Assembly (NCBI GenBank): GCA_031181325.1
Contig: JAPSKX010000020.1
Span: 1 to 44,119, forward strand
DNA: 44,119 nt
Reading direction: 5' to 3'
DNA from: Paenibacillus sp.
GTDB lineage: Bacteria; Bacillota; Bacilli; Paenibacillales; YIM-B00363
Part shown: one piece after another, positions 23,477 through 33,414 of the stretch
Position numbering within the stretch: position 1 is the first letter of the stretch
Layout of the letters: the number at the start of each line of letters is the position of its first letter
Made by a program: the position numbers and the translations under genes
The notes under the pieces: generated by a model
Told to the model about the DNA's origin: nothing
Databases searched by the model: none
The model's input: only the letters and a program-made list of their open reading frames with translations

Positions 23477-25495
23477 ATGGCTTACAAGCAGCGAAGCATG
23501 TGGTACGGCGGGGATTACAATCCCGATCAATGGCCCGAGGACGTATGGGCCGACGATATGCGCCTCATGAACAAGGCGGGCGTGAATATGGCGAGCGTCG
23601 CCATATTCAGCTGGGCGAAGCTGCAGCCGACGGAAGAGACGTACGACTTCGAGTGGCTCGATCGGCTGATGGACTTGCTGCACGAGCGGGGCGTCCGGGC
23701 GGACCTGGCGACCGCGACGGCGAGCCCGCCGGCGTGGATGGCGAAGAACTACCCCGAATCGCTTGCGATCGACGAGAACGGCGTGCCCTACGGGTTCGGC
23801 TCCCGCCAGCATTACAACCCGAACAGCCCGATCTACCGCAAGTTCGCGTCGGCGCTCGTAAGGAAGCTCGCGGAGCGGTACAAGGAGCATCCGGCGCTCG
23901 AGATGTGGCACGTCAACAACGAATACGCCTGCCATGTACAGCGGGATTACAGCGACATCTCCGAGCGGAAGTTCCGCGAATGGCTGAAAGCGCGGTACGG
24001 CACGATCGAGGAGCTGAACGAGCGGTGGGGCACCGCGTTCTGGAGCCAGCGGTACGCCGCGTGGGACGAAGTGCCGCTTCCGAAGCATACGCCGACGTTC
24101 CCGAACCCGGGGCAGGAGCTCGATTACGCGCGGTTCATGGACGATTGCATCTTAGAGCTGTATCTCATGGAAAAGGAAATCCTGAACGAAGTCACGCCCG
24201 ACGTTCCGGTCATGACGAACTTCATGGGCTTCTTCAAGCCCCTGAATTATTGGAAGTGGGCGCCGCATCTCGACGTCGTGACGTGGGACAGCTACCCGGA
24301 CCCGCACGAAGGACGTCCGGTCCATGCGGCGATGGCGCATGACCTGATGCGCAGCCTGCGGGGCGGACAGCCGTTCCTCCTGATGGAGCAGGTGACGGGC
24401 CAGGTCAACTGGCGGCCGCGCAACGCTCTGAAGCGGCCGGGCGTCATGCGGCTGTGGAGCTACCAGACGATCGCGCACGGCGGCGACGGCATCCTGTTCT
24501 TCCAGTGGCGGCAGTCGCGAGCCGGCGCGGAGAAGTGGCACGGCGCGATGGTGCCCCACGGCGGCGAGGAGACGCGCATCTTCCGCGAGGTCGAGCGGCT
24601 CGGGGGGGAGCTGAAGCGGCTGGACGCCGTCGTCGGCAGCAGAGTCCAAGCGCAAGCGGCGATCGCGTTCGATTGGGACAACTGGCGGGCGCTCGAGCTG
24701 CCGTCGAAGCCGAGCGCCGACGTGAAATACGTTGAGCAGGTCGAGGCGGTGTACCGGGCGCTGCACCTCGCGAACATCGGGGTCGACTTCGTGAAGCCGA
24801 CGGACGATCTAAGCGCATATAAACTCGTGGCGGCGCCGGCGCTCTACATGACGACCGCCGAGGCGGCGGCCAACCTAGAATCTTATGTGGAACAAGGCGG
24901 CACGCTGCTGACCACGTTCTTCAGCGGCATGGTCGACGAGAACGACCGCGTCCATCTCGGCGGATACCCGGCCCCGCTGCGGAAGCTGCTCGGTCTGACG
25001 GTCGAGGAGTTCGACGCCATGGCGCCGGGCGCTTCGAACCGGATCCGCTCGACCGGCGCGAAGGCGTGGCTCCGCGGCGAGTGGAGCGCGGAGCTCTGGG
25101 CGGACGTCATCCGCCTCGAAGGCGCCGAAGCGCTCGCGACGTTCGCGGACGACTTCTACGCGGGCCGGCCGGCCGTTACGGCGAACGCCTTCGGCAGGGG
25201 CAGCGCGGTGCATGTGGGCACGTTCGCCGAGCAGCCGTTCCTCGACGCGCTCGTCGCGGGCCTCGCCGCCGAAGTCGGTCTGAAGCCGGCGATCGAAGCG
25301 CCGGAGGGCGTAGAGGCGACGGTCCGCAGCGGAGCGAACGGCACGTTCACGTTCCTGCTGAACCACTCGGGTCAAGCGGCGGACGTTCGCCTGCCGGAGG
25401 GACGCTATACGGACACGCTCGCCGGAACGTCATACGCCGCCGGAGAAGCGCTGCGTCTCGAGCCGAACGGCGTCGCCGTCCTGAAGCACGAATAA
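23477..25495 (+). CDS. Beta-galactosidase, glycoside hydrolase family 42
   Basis: A 672-residue cytoplasmic GH42 enzyme that releases terminal beta-galactose. The N-terminal signature MWYGGDYNPDQWPEDVW is diagnostic. The acid/base is Glu about 149 in WHVNNEYACH, and the nucleophile is Glu about 304 in LLMEQVTGQ. A trimerisation domain (about 385-590) and a small C-terminal beta domain ending GVAVLKHE follow. There is no signal peptide. I start at ATG 23477, with AAGGGTG about 8 bases upstream; GTG 23465 touches that site. Natural substrates of GH42 in soil bacteria are often plant galactooligosaccharides. No transporter gene is adjacent. Confidence 0.93.
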   Translation: MAYKQRSMWYGGDYNPDQWPEDVWADDMRLMNKAGVNMASVAIFSWAKLQPTEETYDFEWLDRLMDLLHERGVRADLATATASPPAWMAKNYPESLAIDENGVPYGFGSRQHYNPNSPIYRKFASALVRKLAERYKEHPALEMWHVNNEYACHVQRDYSDISERKFREWLKARYGTIEELNERWGTAFWSQRYAAWDEVPLPKHTPTFPNPGQELDYARFMDDCILELYLMEKEILNEVTPDVPVMTNFMGFFKPLNYWKWAPHLDVVTWDSYPDPHEGRPVHAAMAHDLMRSLRGGQPFLLMEQVTGQVNWRPRNALKRPGVMRLWSYQTIAHGGDGILFFQWRQSRAGAEKWHGAMVPHGGEETRIFREVERLGGELKRLDAVVGSRVQAQAAIAFDWDNWRALELPSKPSADVKYVEQVEAVYRALHLANIGVDFVKPTDDLSAYKLVAAPALYMTTAEAAANLESYVEQGGTLLTTFFSGMVDENDRVHLGGYPAPLRKLLGLTVEEFDAMAPGASNRIRSTGAKAWLRGEWSAELWADVIRLEGAEALATFADDFYAGRPAVTANAFGRGSAVHVGTFAEQPFLDALVAGLAAEVGLKPAIEAPEGVEATVRSGANGTFTFLLNHSGQAADVRLPEGRYTDTLAGTSYAAGEALRLEPNGVAVLKHE

Positions 25496-25599
25496 TCGGA
25501 AGCACCTTGCAGCAGCCCGTCGCGCCTCCCGCGGACGGCATCCCTCGATTCGGGACGCCGTTCGCCCGCCGATGGGCTCTTCGCGTGCGTCCGCCCTGG

Positions 25600-25629
25600 T
25601 TGCAAAGGGGAAGAGCGTTGGAGTACACT
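25600..25629 (+). promoter_or_regulatory. Sigma-A promoter of ywiB-argS
   Basis: TTGCAA (25600-25605) and TACACT (25624-25629) are 18 bases apart. The -10 ends only 7 bases before the ywiB ATG at 25637, so transcription would start at or next to the start codon. No Shine-Dalgarno is present in that gap. The 100 bases before it, after the beta-galactosidase stop, show no obvious terminator. Confidence 0.55.
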
Positions 25630-25636
25630 GAAAACC

Positions 25637-26062
25637 ATGAATGAACACAAACGGAACGTCCGCGTTCGGTTGACCACCGTAAACGACGGACAAGAACACG
25701 TCGTCGATACGGACGGCGAAGCGTACGTACGGCGCGGTCATACGTATATTCGATACAAGGAGACGTCCCGGGATCTCGCCGGCGTCACGACGATCGTGAA
25801 GCTCGGCGCCGGCGGCATCGCCGTGCTGCGCCAAGGCGCGGTGCGCGCGGAGCAGCGATTCGTGCCGAACGGTCTCGCCGTCGGCTATTACGAAACCGCG
25901 CAAGGCGCGTTCCCGCTCGAGACGCGTACGAGCCGCGTCGACGTCCGCTTCGCGGACGGGCTCGGCACCGCCGCATGGGAATACGAGCTATGGGTCGGCG
26001 GCGCGGAAGCGGGACGGTTTCAAGCGAACTTGGACGTGCAGGAGGCGGAGGAAGCAAGATGA
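25637..26062 (+). CDS. ywiB: DUF1934 protein (YwiB family)
   Basis: A 141-residue small beta-barrel protein of the DUF1934 family. Recognisable parts are [46 protein letters not shown] and the C-terminal [20 protein letters not shown]. In B. subtilis ywiB stands directly before argS, as here, and the two overlap by ATGA (26059-26062). Its function is unknown; the calycin-like fold suggests binding of a small hydrophobic ligand. There is no ribosome site upstream of the ATG, and the probable promoter abuts it, so the message may be leaderless. Confidence 0.85.
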   Translation: MNEHKRNVRVRLTTVNDGQEHVVDTDGEAYVRRGHTYIRYKETSRDLAGVTTIVKLGAGGIAVLRQGAVRAEQRFVPNGLAVGYYETAQGAFPLETRTSRVDVRFADGLGTAAWEYELWVGGAEAGRFQANLDVQEAEEAR

Positions 26063-27735
26063 ACGCATTGGAGCTGCAAAAACGGAAGGTGACCGAGGCG
26101 CTTCGGCAGGCGGCGTTGAGCGCAGGGCTCGTCTCGGAGGCGGAGCTGCCGGTCATTACGCTCGAGGTGCCGAAGGAGAAGGCGCACGGGGATCTCGCGA
26201 CGAACGTCGCGATGCAAATGACGAAGGCGGCGAAGAAGCCGCCGCGGGCGATCGCCGAAGCGCTGCTGGCGGCGCTCGACGGCGCGGCGGCCGGCGTGGA
26301 ACGCGCCGAGATCGCGGGCCCGGGCTTCATTAACTTATTTATGGACAAGTCGTACCTGCGCGAGATCGTCGTCGAGGCGGTTCGCCAGGGCGAGGACTAC
26401 GGGCGGACGAGCTTCGGCGGCGGCAAGAAGGTGCAGGTCGAGTTCGTCAGCGCGAACCCGACGGGCAGCCTCCATCTCGGCCACGCCCGAGGCGCGGCCG
26501 TCGGGGACGCGCTGTGCAACGTGCTCGACTTCGCAGGCTACCAAGTCGACCGCGAATATTACATCAACGACGCGGGCAATCAGATCGCGAATCTAGCGTA
26601 CTCGATCGAAGCGCGATACAAGCAGGCGCTCGGGCAAGAGGCGGCGATGCCGGAGGACGGCTATCACGGCGAGGACATCGTGACGTTCGGCCGCGAGCTC
26701 GCCGAGGCGAGAGGCGACGAGCTGCTGAAGCTGCCGGACGCCGATCGGTTCGCCTTCTTCCGCCGGTACGGCCTCGAGCGCGAGCTCGATAAGATCAAGC
26801 GCGACCTCGAGCGGTTCCGCGTCCGCTTCGACAGCTGGTTCAGCGAGACGTCGATTTATACCGACGGCCTCATTGCGCCGACGCTCGCGAAGCTGCGGGA
26901 GAACGGGCACATCTTCGAGCACGAAGGCGCGACGTGGCTGCGGACGACGCCGTTCGGCGACGACAAGGACCGCGTTCTGATCAAGAACGACGGCTCGTAC
27001 ACGTACTTGCTGCCGGATATCGCGTATCATCTGAACAAGTACAGCCGCGGCTACGATCGCATGATCAACATCTGGGGCGCCGATCACCACGGCTATGTGC
27101 CGCGCATGAAGGCGGCGATGGAGGCGCTCGGCGAGGACCCGGCGAAGCTGACGGTGCTTATCGCGCAGATGGTAAGCTTGTACCAAGGCGGCGAGAAGGT
27201 CAAGATGTCGAAGCGGACCGGCAAGGCGGTCACGATGGAAGATCTGATGGACGAAGTCGGCGTGGACGCGACGCGGTATTTCTTCGCGATGCGCAGCACC
27301 GACTCTCACCTCGACTTCGACATGGACCTCGCCGTGTCCCAATCGAACGAAAATCCGGTGTTCTATGTACAATACGCGCATGCGCGCATCTGCAGCGTAT
27401 TCCGCCAAGCGGAGGAGAAGGGCGTCGTCGTGCCGTCGTCGACCGACGGCGTCGACCTGTCGCCGCTCGCGTCGGAAGCGGCGTACGATCTGCTTCGCAA
27501 GATCGGCGAATTCCCGGCGGAGGTCGTCGAGGCGGCCGAGTCGATGTCGCCGCACCGCGTCGTACGGTACGTCTTCGAGCTGGCTTCTCAGTTCCACAGC
27601 TTCTATAAGGCGGAGCGGGTGCTGACCGAGGACGAGGCGGAGACGCGGGCGAAGCTCGCGTTGTTCCTCGCCCTGAAGCACACGTTCGCGAACGCGCTGC
27701 GTCTCATCGGCGTGCATGCCCCCGACCGGATGTAA
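26059..27735 (+). CDS. argS: Arginyl-tRNA synthetase
   Basis: A 558-residue class I synthetase that charges tRNA-Arg. It has the N-terminal Arg-specific domain (about 1-85), the HIGH-type motif [15 protein letters not shown] (about 135-149), the Rossmann catalytic core with [13 protein letters not shown] in [19 protein letters not shown] (about 377-395), and a C-terminal DALR anticodon-binding domain ending HAPDRM. The start ATG 26059 overlaps the ywiB stop and has GGAGGAAG upstream. No T-box leader is present. Its terminator appears to lie inside the convergent subtilase gene. Confidence 0.96.
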   Translation: MNALELQKRKVTEALRQAALSAGLVSEAELPVITLEVPKEKAHGDLATNVAMQMTKAAKKPPRAIAEALLAALDGAAAGVERAEIAGPGFINLFMDKSYLREIVVEAVRQGEDYGRTSFGGGKKVQVEFVSANPTGSLHLGHARGAAVGDALCNVLDFAGYQVDREYYINDAGNQIANLAYSIEARYKQALGQEAAMPEDGYHGEDIVTFGRELAEARGDELLKLPDADRFAFFRRYGLERELDKIKRDLERFRVRFDSWFSETSIYTDGLIAPTLAKLRENGHIFEHEGATWLRTTPFGDDKDRVLIKNDGSYTYLLPDIAYHLNKYSRGYDRMINIWGADHHGYVPRMKAAMEALGEDPAKLTVLIAQMVSLYQGGEKVKMSKRTGKAVTMEDLMDEVGVDATRYFFAMRSTDSHLDFDMDLAVSQSNENPVFYVQYAHARICSVFRQAEEKGVVVPSSTDGVDLSPLASEAAYDLLRKIGEFPAEVVEAAESMSPHRVVRYVFELASQFHSFYKAERVLTEDEAETRAKLALFLALKHTFANALRLIGVHAPDRM

Positions 27736-27749
27736 CGGCCGGGGAGCGC

Positions 27750-28910
27750 CTACTTCTTCAAGTGCCGGAAGGCGCGCACCGCATCGAGGCGGCCCGGATA
27801 ACGGGCCGCTTTTTTCGGCAGCTTCAGCGGCGTCTGCGCCGCGGCGACGAGCCGCTTCGCCTGCAGCGGCGTCATGCTCGGCCGCGCGGCCATCGCCAGC
27901 GCGAGCACGCCCGTGACGTGAGCCGTCGCCATCGACGTGCCGTTCATCTCGTGGTAGCGCCCCTTCGGCCACGTCGACAGCACGTTCTCGCCCGGCGCGA
28001 ACACATCGATGCGCTTGCCCCGGTTGCTGAACGGGGCGATGCCGCCCTTCGCGTCGATCGCGCCGACGCTGATCGTCTGCGGGAACCGCGCGGGGTAGTC
28101 GATGAAGCCGCGCCGCCCGTCGTTGCCCGACGAAGCGACGATTATGACGCCGGAGCGCTTCGCGTTCTTGACCGCTTCCAGCATCGACTCGCTGCGCTGC
28201 TTCATGCCGAAGCTCATATTGATGATATGGACGCCATGGTGCACGCACCAGTCGATCCCCTTGATGATGTCGGACACGAACGCCGAGCCTTCGTGGTCGA
28301 ACGCCTTGACCGGCAGGAGGACGGCGTGCGGCGCGATGCCCGTCATGGCGAAGCGGCCGGTCGCCGCGATCGTGCCGGCGATATGCGTGCCGTGCCCGTT
28401 GTCGTCGAACGGCGGCGTGCGCGGGTGAACCAGATTGACGCCGCGGGAGAGGACCGGCGCGAGATCCGGGTGGTGGAAGTCGACGCCGGTGTCGATGACG
28501 CCGATCTTGACGCGGTCGCCGAGCGAATGCTTCCAGACGGCGGGCGCGCGCACGGCGCGGACGCCGGTCGGGACGAACGGCCGCTTGACGCGGCTCGGGG
28601 CGATCGCCGAACCGGAGCCTTGCTTCGGCAGCGCATGGACCGACACGGCGACGTCCTCCTCTACCGCGACGAAGCCGGCGAAGCGCCGAAGGAAGGCGGA
28701 AGGCAAGGCGCCTCGGTACGAGAACGCATGGATGAGCGGCAGCGGCCGGACGGACGCGAGCTTGCGGAAGACGCCCTTGGACTGTTGGATCGTCTTGGCG
28801 ATGCGCGCGTAGTCGGCGGCGTTACCCAAACGGAGGATCTGACGTCCGGAGCCTCCTTTATGGCGGGATAACGCCTGATGGAGCATTTTCACGAAGACAA
28901 CGGCTTCCAT
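27750..28910 (-). CDS. Subtilisin-family serine peptidase (S8), AprX-like
   Basis: A 386-residue subtilase. The catalytic triad is complete: Asp about 139 in IGVIDTGVDFHHPDL, His about 174 in NGHGTHIAGT, Ser about 326 in NGTSMATAHVTG. The oxyanion Asn lies in VASSGNDG. The first ~95 residues resemble an I9-like propeptide (SFYR...FVAVEEDVAV pattern) but there is no signal peptide, so it is probably intracellular like B. subtilis AprX. I use ATG 28910, preceded by GGGGGGAAA; the longer frame to 29147 has no ribosome site. It converges on argS with a 14-base gap, and its 3' codons contain the argS terminator. Confidence 0.88.
   Translation of the reverse strand: MEAVVFVKMLHQALSRHKGGSGRQILRLGNAADYARIAKTIQQSKGVFRKLASVRPLPLIHAFSYRGALPSAFLRRFAGFVAVEEDVAVSVHALPKQGSGSAIAPSRVKRPFVPTGVRAVRAPAVWKHSLGDRVKIGVIDTGVDFHHPDLAPVLSRGVNLVHPRTPPFDDNGHGTHIAGTIAATGRFAMTGIAPHAVLLPVKAFDHEGSAFVSDIIKGIDWCVHHGVHIINMSFGMKQRSESMLEAVKNAKRSGVIIVASSGNDGRRGFIDYPARFPQTISVGAIDAKGGIAPFSNRGKRIDVFAPGENVLSTWPKGRYHEMNGTSMATAHVTGVLALAMAARPSMTPLQAKRLVAAAQTPLKLPKKAARYPGRLDAVRAFRHLKK
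27789..27815 (+). terminator. argS terminator inside the convergent subtilase gene
   Basis: GCGGCCCG (27789-27796) pairs perfectly with CGGGCCGC (27802-27809) around a 5-base loop, followed by TTTTTT (27810-27815). It lies 53 bases past the argS stop and within the last codons of the leftward subtilase gene (encoding KKAARYPGR). Confidence 0.85.
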
Positions 28911-29180
28911 GTGCTTTCCCCCCAACGCGCGATGTAGCTTCTTTCCGTAATTGCTCACAGGGAAAGGAATGTCACATTGTATGAGTTCGCGGGGACGGAG
29001 GGATGAGCGTTCGCCGTTTTTTCGAGAAATGGGCGAGAATACGTAGCGCCCGGCGCGGCGCGTCATACAATAAGGAGAGAGTTGAGAAACTCCCGATTCC
29101 CGGACGCCGGCGGCCCGCTCGGGCGCCGGCGAAGCGGATACAGTCAAGGCGAAGGGATATTCCCTTCGCCTCCGCCGTTT
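28911..29180 (+). other. Intergenic region with a possible small RNA
   Basis: No convincing gene lies between the subtilase start and the rpoE promoter. TACAAT near 29067-29072 could be a -10. About 75 bases on, GGCGAAGGGA (29148-29157) and TCCCTTCGCC (29161-29170) form a perfect 10-base stem with a 3-base loop, followed after a few bases by TTTTT (29178-29182). This could end a short non-coding transcript. A 71-codon frame at 29003-29218 reads through the hairpin and has no family features. Confidence 0.35.
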
Positions 29181-29197
29181 TTCCGGGGGGAGGCCAG

Positions 29198-29226
29198 TTG
29201 CTTTTTTCTAAAAAATAGGTTTTACT
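29198..29226 (+). promoter_or_regulatory. Sigma-A promoter of rpoE
   Basis: TTGCTT (29198-29203) and TTTACT (29221-29226) are 17 bases apart in an AT-rich segment, about 90 bases before the rpoE start. Confidence 0.5.
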
Positions 29227-29317
29227 AAGATGTGAAAATGGAAAGGGTAGCAGTATACATATTCTCTTCCGCCCGGCGCCTGCGTCGTGCCAGAGAACCG
29301 AAAGGGTTGTGCATACC

Positions 29318-29893
29318 GTGAGCGAGTACAAGCTGAAGTTTACGCCCGACCAGGCGAAGGAGATTCCGATGGTCGACGTGGCGTTTGAAATCTTAAAGGC
29401 GGCCAATACGCCGTATTATTATCGGGATCTGATGCGGGAAATCGCGAAGTTCAAAGGTCTCTCCGAGGAAGAAGCGAAGGAAGTCATGGCGCAGGTATAT
29501 ACGGAGATCAACATCGACGGCCGCTTCGCGTGCGTCGGTCAGAATCTGTGGGGCCTGAAGCGCTGGTATCCGGTCGAGAAGGGCGACGAAGCGGTCGCCG
29601 GCGGCGCGAAGCGTCCGCGCATCATCAACGACGAGGACGACGACGACGACGACCTGTACACGGAGGAAGAAGAAGAAACCTACGACGGCGATCGCGAGGA
29701 AGGCGAGGATTTCGACGCGCTGGACGAGGATCGCGACGAGTTCATCGAGGAAGAAGAGGAAGAGGTCGAAGAAGAGCTGGACGACGACGACGCGGAGGAC
29801 GACGCCGACCTCGACGAGGACGCGGAGGAAGACGACGCGGACGATGCGGCCGACGACTTCGACGACGACTTCGAGGCCGACGACGACAAGTAA
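29318..29893 (+). CDS. rpoE: RNA polymerase delta subunit
   Basis: A 191-residue Firmicutes RNA polymerase subunit that promotes recycling and promoter selectivity. The folded N-terminal HARE-HTH domain (about 10-85) shows MVDVAFEILK, YYYRDLMREIAKF, QVYTEINIDGRFACVGQNLWGLK and RWYPVEK. The C-terminal ~95 residues are almost only Asp and Glu, the nucleic-acid-mimicking tail typical of delta. I choose GTG 29318 because the alternative GTG 29309 lies only 2 bases from AAAGGG; both are in frame. As in B. subtilis it precedes pyrG. Confidence 0.93.
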   Translation: MSEYKLKFTPDQAKEIPMVDVAFEILKAANTPYYYRDLMREIAKFKGLSEEEAKEVMAQVYTEINIDGRFACVGQNLWGLKRWYPVEKGDEAVAGGAKRPRIINDEDDDDDDLYTEEEEETYDGDREEGEDFDALDEDRDEFIEEEEEEVEEELDDDDAEDDADLDEDAEEDDADDAADDFDDDFEADDDK

Positions 29894-29918
29894 GCGAAGG
29901 GGAAACCCGACGGTTCTT

Positions 29919-29952
29919 CCAAGAGGGGGATGTATTGACATGCTCCTCTTGG
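29919..29952. repeat. Inverted repeat enclosing the pyrG -35 box
   Basis: CCAAGAGG (29919-29926) and CCTCTTGG (29945-29952) are perfect 8-base arms. Between them lies the pyrG -35 TTGACA. It could be an rpoE 3' hairpin without a T-run, or a DNA operator. Confidence 0.5.
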
Positions 29953-29974
29953 CAAGGTAAACTATCTTTTGGGC
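29935..29974 (+). promoter_or_regulatory. pyrG promoter with GGGC initiation site
   Basis: TTGACA (29935-29940), a 17-base spacer and TAAACT (29958-29963) form a near-consensus sigma-A promoter. Seven bases later is GGGCTT (29971-29976). Starting a transcript with GGGC is the hallmark of B. subtilis pyrG, where low CTP makes polymerase stutter and add extra G residues. Confidence 0.85.
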
Positions 29975-30032
29975 TTCAGCCGGATATTGGTTACATGATA
30001 AAGTGCCCCGCTCCCGCGGGTGTCACTTTTTC
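29971..30032 (+). promoter_or_regulatory. CTP-sensing transcription attenuator of pyrG
   Basis: The 131-base leader holds an intrinsic terminator: AAAGTG (30000-30005) with CACTTT (30024-30029), inner CCCGC (30007-30011) with GCGGG (30016-30020), then the T-run with TTTCTTT. Its 5' side is C-rich (CCCCGCTCCC). In B. subtilis the poly-G 5' end made by reiterative initiation pairs with such a pyrimidine tract and prevents termination when CTP is scarce. The same layout is visible here; the mechanism is inferred by homology. Confidence 0.78.
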
Positions 30033-30059
30033 TTTGTTTATTAAGCGGAAAATTCGTAA

Positions 30060-31703
<1,644 letters not shown>

Positions 31704-31715
31704 TTTAATGTAGAA

Positions 31716-31762
31716 AAAGGTTGCCCCGTAGCGGATTTTGTCGCATGGCGGCGACCTTTTTT
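31716..31762 (+). terminator. Intrinsic terminator of pyrG
   Basis: AAAGGTTGCC (31716 onward) pairs with GGCGGCGACCTTT, with inner pairs, and ends in TTTTTT. Confidence 0.88.
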
Positions 31763-31800
31763 CCATCTATGGAAAATGAGCGGTTTTTTTGAAAAACACA

Positions 31801-31854
31801 GAAGGAATATGTGTCCGGGGCGCGAACTATATTGGGTAACAGTCGGATTGTCAA
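31801..31854 (+). promoter_or_regulatory. Probable sigma-H promoter and Spo0A box of spo0F
   Basis: GAAGGAATA (31801-31809) fits the sigma-H -35 consensus RnAGGAWWW exactly. After 11 bases, CGCGAACTA (31821-31829) fits the -10 consensus RnnGAATWW with two deviations. TTGTCAA (31848-31854) resembles a Spo0A box (TTGTCGAA-like) downstream. B. subtilis spo0F is controlled by sigma-H and Spo0A~P, so the arrangement is expected. Binding is not shown. Confidence 0.6.
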
Positions 31855-31894
31855 CCTTCCAGTCTTGGGGTTGACGACGGGAGGAGAAGCCATT

Positions 31895-32290
31895 ATGCCT
31901 AACAACAAAGTACTCATCGTGGACGATCAGAATGGCATCCGCGTGTTGCTCACGGAAGTTTTCAGCAGCGAAGGTTACAAGACGTATCAAGCCTCCAACG
32001 GTAAACTCGCCTTAGACATCGTACGGAACGATAAGCCGGATCTCGTGCTCTTAGACATGAAGATTCCCGGCATGGACGGGTTGGAAATTCTGAAACATAT
32101 CAAGAAGATCGACGCCGGCATCAAGGTGATCATGATGACGGCTTACGGCGAGCTCGACATGATCAAGGAAGCGACGGAATCGGGAGCGCTCATGCACTTC
32201 ACGAAGCCGTTCGATATCGACGAGCTGCGCACGGCGGTCAACGATCAGCTCCGCGGCCGATCGTCCTCGCGCCTCGCGATGGAGAAGTAA
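31895..32290 (+). CDS. spo0F: Sporulation response regulator Spo0F
   Basis: A 131-residue single-domain receiver with no output domain. It takes phosphate from sensor kinases and passes it to Spo0B in the sporulation phosphorelay. The key residues fall at the same numbers as in B. subtilis Spo0F: Asp 10 and Asp 11 in [12 protein letters not shown], phospho-acceptor Asp 54 in [11 protein letters not shown], Thr 82 in [13 protein letters not shown], His 101 and Lys 104 in [18 protein letters not shown] precedes ATG 31895. It sits between pyrG and fba, the conserved location. Confidence 0.96.
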   Translation: MPNNKVLIVDDQNGIRVLLTEVFSSEGYKTYQASNGKLALDIVRNDKPDLVLLDMKIPGMDGLEILKHIKKIDAGIKVIMMTAYGELDMIKEATESGALMHFTKPFDIDELRTAVNDQLRGRSSSRLAMEK

Positions 32291-32335
32291 GAAGGAACGC
32301 GGCGATTTCCGTCCATACCATTCGCGGCGCGATTG

Positions 32336-32344
32336 TGTTATAAT
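32336..32344 (+). promoter_or_regulatory. Extended -10 promoter of fba
   Basis: TGTTATAAT (32336-32344) has a perfect -10 with the TGn extension. No good -35 is seen. The leader to the GTG start is about 85 bases. Confidence 0.6.
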
Positions 32345-32431
32345 TTGCTTCGGGTCGCGTCCGACGGACAAGTATTGCGTGCTTCGGGCACGGCCTTCGA
32401 ATAGGAGATACATACTAGGGAGGTTATACTT

Positions 32432-33286
32432 GTGCCGCTTGTTTCAATGAATGAATTTCTACCGAAGGCGAAAGCCAACAAGTTCGCCGTCGGTCAGTTC
32501 AACATGAACAATCTGGAGTTTGCGAAAGCCATTACGGAAGCCGCTATGGCGGAGAAATCCCCGTTTATTTTCGGCGTGAGCGAAGGCGCGTTGAAATATA
32601 TGGGCATCGAGTATACGGTCGCGATCGCGGAAGCCGCGGCGAAGCAATCGGGTCTGCCGATCGCGCTTCATCTTGATCACGGCAGCACGTTCGAAGTCGC
32701 GATGAAGTGTATTCGCGCGGGCTTCTCGTCCGTCATGTTCGACGGTTCGCATCACTCGTTCGAAGACAACATCCGCCTGACGAAGGAAGTCGTGAAGGCC
32801 GCTCGCGCGATGGGCGTGTCCGTCGAGGGCGAGCTCGGCACGATCGGCGGCGTCGAAGACGATATCAGCGTCGACGAGGCGGATGCCGCGTTGGCGAAGC
32901 CGGAAGAAGCGATTCGCTTCTACGAGGAGACGGGCGTCGATTGCGTCGCGATCGCGGTCGGCACGGCGCACGGCATGTATAAGGGCGAAGTGAAGATCCG
33001 TTACGACATCATCGAGGAAGTGGCGAAGGCCATTCCGGTGCCGATCGTGCTGCACGGCGGTTCGGGCGTGCCGGACGAGGCGATTCGTCTCTCGATCGCG
33101 GCCGGCGTCGGCAAGATCAACGTCAACACGGAAAATCAAGTCGCATGCACCGACGCGATCCGCGAAGTGCTGAACAAGGACGCGAAGGTATACGATCCGC
33201 GGAAATACCTCACGCCGGCGAAGAACGCCATGGTCGAGGTCGTCCGTTCGAAGATTCAATTGTTCGGCAGCAGCAACCAGGCGTAA
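32432..33286 (+). CDS. fba: Class II fructose-1,6-bisphosphate aldolase
   Basis: A 284-residue zinc aldolase of glycolysis and gluconeogenesis. The zinc and catalytic residues are visible: LHLDHGSTFE (catalytic Asp and first His), VEGELGTIGG, GTAHGMYKG (His) and VLHGGSGVPDE (His), then GVGKINVNTENQ for phosphate binding. It starts at GTG with AGGGAGG at 7-8 bases. Length and sequence fit Bacillus FbaA. The spo0F-fba-murA order is conserved, although the transaldolase gene found between fba and murA in B. subtilis is missing here. Confidence 0.96.
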   Translation: MPLVSMNEFLPKAKANKFAVGQFNMNNLEFAKAITEAAMAEKSPFIFGVSEGALKYMGIEYTVAIAEAAAKQSGLPIALHLDHGSTFEVAMKCIRAGFSSVMFDGSHHSFEDNIRLTKEVVKAARAMGVSVEGELGTIGGVEDDISVDEADAALAKPEEAIRFYEETGVDCVAIAVGTAHGMYKGEVKIRYDIIEEVAKAIPVPIVLHGGSGVPDEAIRLSIAAGVGKINVNTENQVACTDAIREVLNKDAKVYDPRKYLTPAKNAMVEVVRSKIQLFGSSNQA

Positions 33287-33312
33287 GCAACGAAACAAGC
33301 GTCAGGCGAAGC

Positions 33313-33371
33313 GGGGAAATTCATTCGACGGACCATTCCGGCGCCGAGTGGTTTCCCTGTCTCTTTTTTTT
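33313..33371 (+). terminator. Intrinsic terminator of fba
   Basis: GGGGAAA (33313-33319) pairs with TTTCCC (33352-33357), with an inner CATTCG/CGAGTG helix, followed by CTCTTTTTTTT. Confidence 0.85.
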
Positions 33372-33379
33372 CTAACCGG

Positions 33380-33414
33380 AAACCTCGCCGAATCATGGGA
33401 GCGGCGGGTTTTTA
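33380..33414 (+). terminator. Second terminator-like hairpin before murA
   Basis: AAACCTCGCCG (33380-33390) pairs with CGGCGGGTTT (33402-33411) around an 11-base loop, followed by TTATTC. It lies 20-odd bases upstream of the murA start and just before its ribosome site, so it could be an attenuator as well as a backup terminator. Confidence 0.6.

Noticed and set aside
25496-26058. A T-box leader for argS
   Set aside because: The T-box sequence (UGGN-type bulge and AGGGUGGNACCGCG) is absent, and argS is preceded by an overlapping coding gene.
26593-28248. A 551-codon leftward frame spanning argS and the subtilase 3' end
   Set aside because: It is antisense to argS with Arg-rich shadow composition, and it overlaps two well-supported genes.
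29003-29218. A 71-codon frame in the spacer before rpoE
   Set aside because: It reads through a terminator-like hairpin, is Arg-rich without domain features, and has no ribosome site.
29640-29890. Simple-sequence GAC/GAG repeat region
   Set aside because: It is explained fully as the acidic tail of RpoE rather than a non-coding repeat.
29393-29941. A Val/Leu-rich leftward frame opposite rpoE
   Set aside because: It is only the reverse complement of the Asp/Glu codon tail of the delta subunit.
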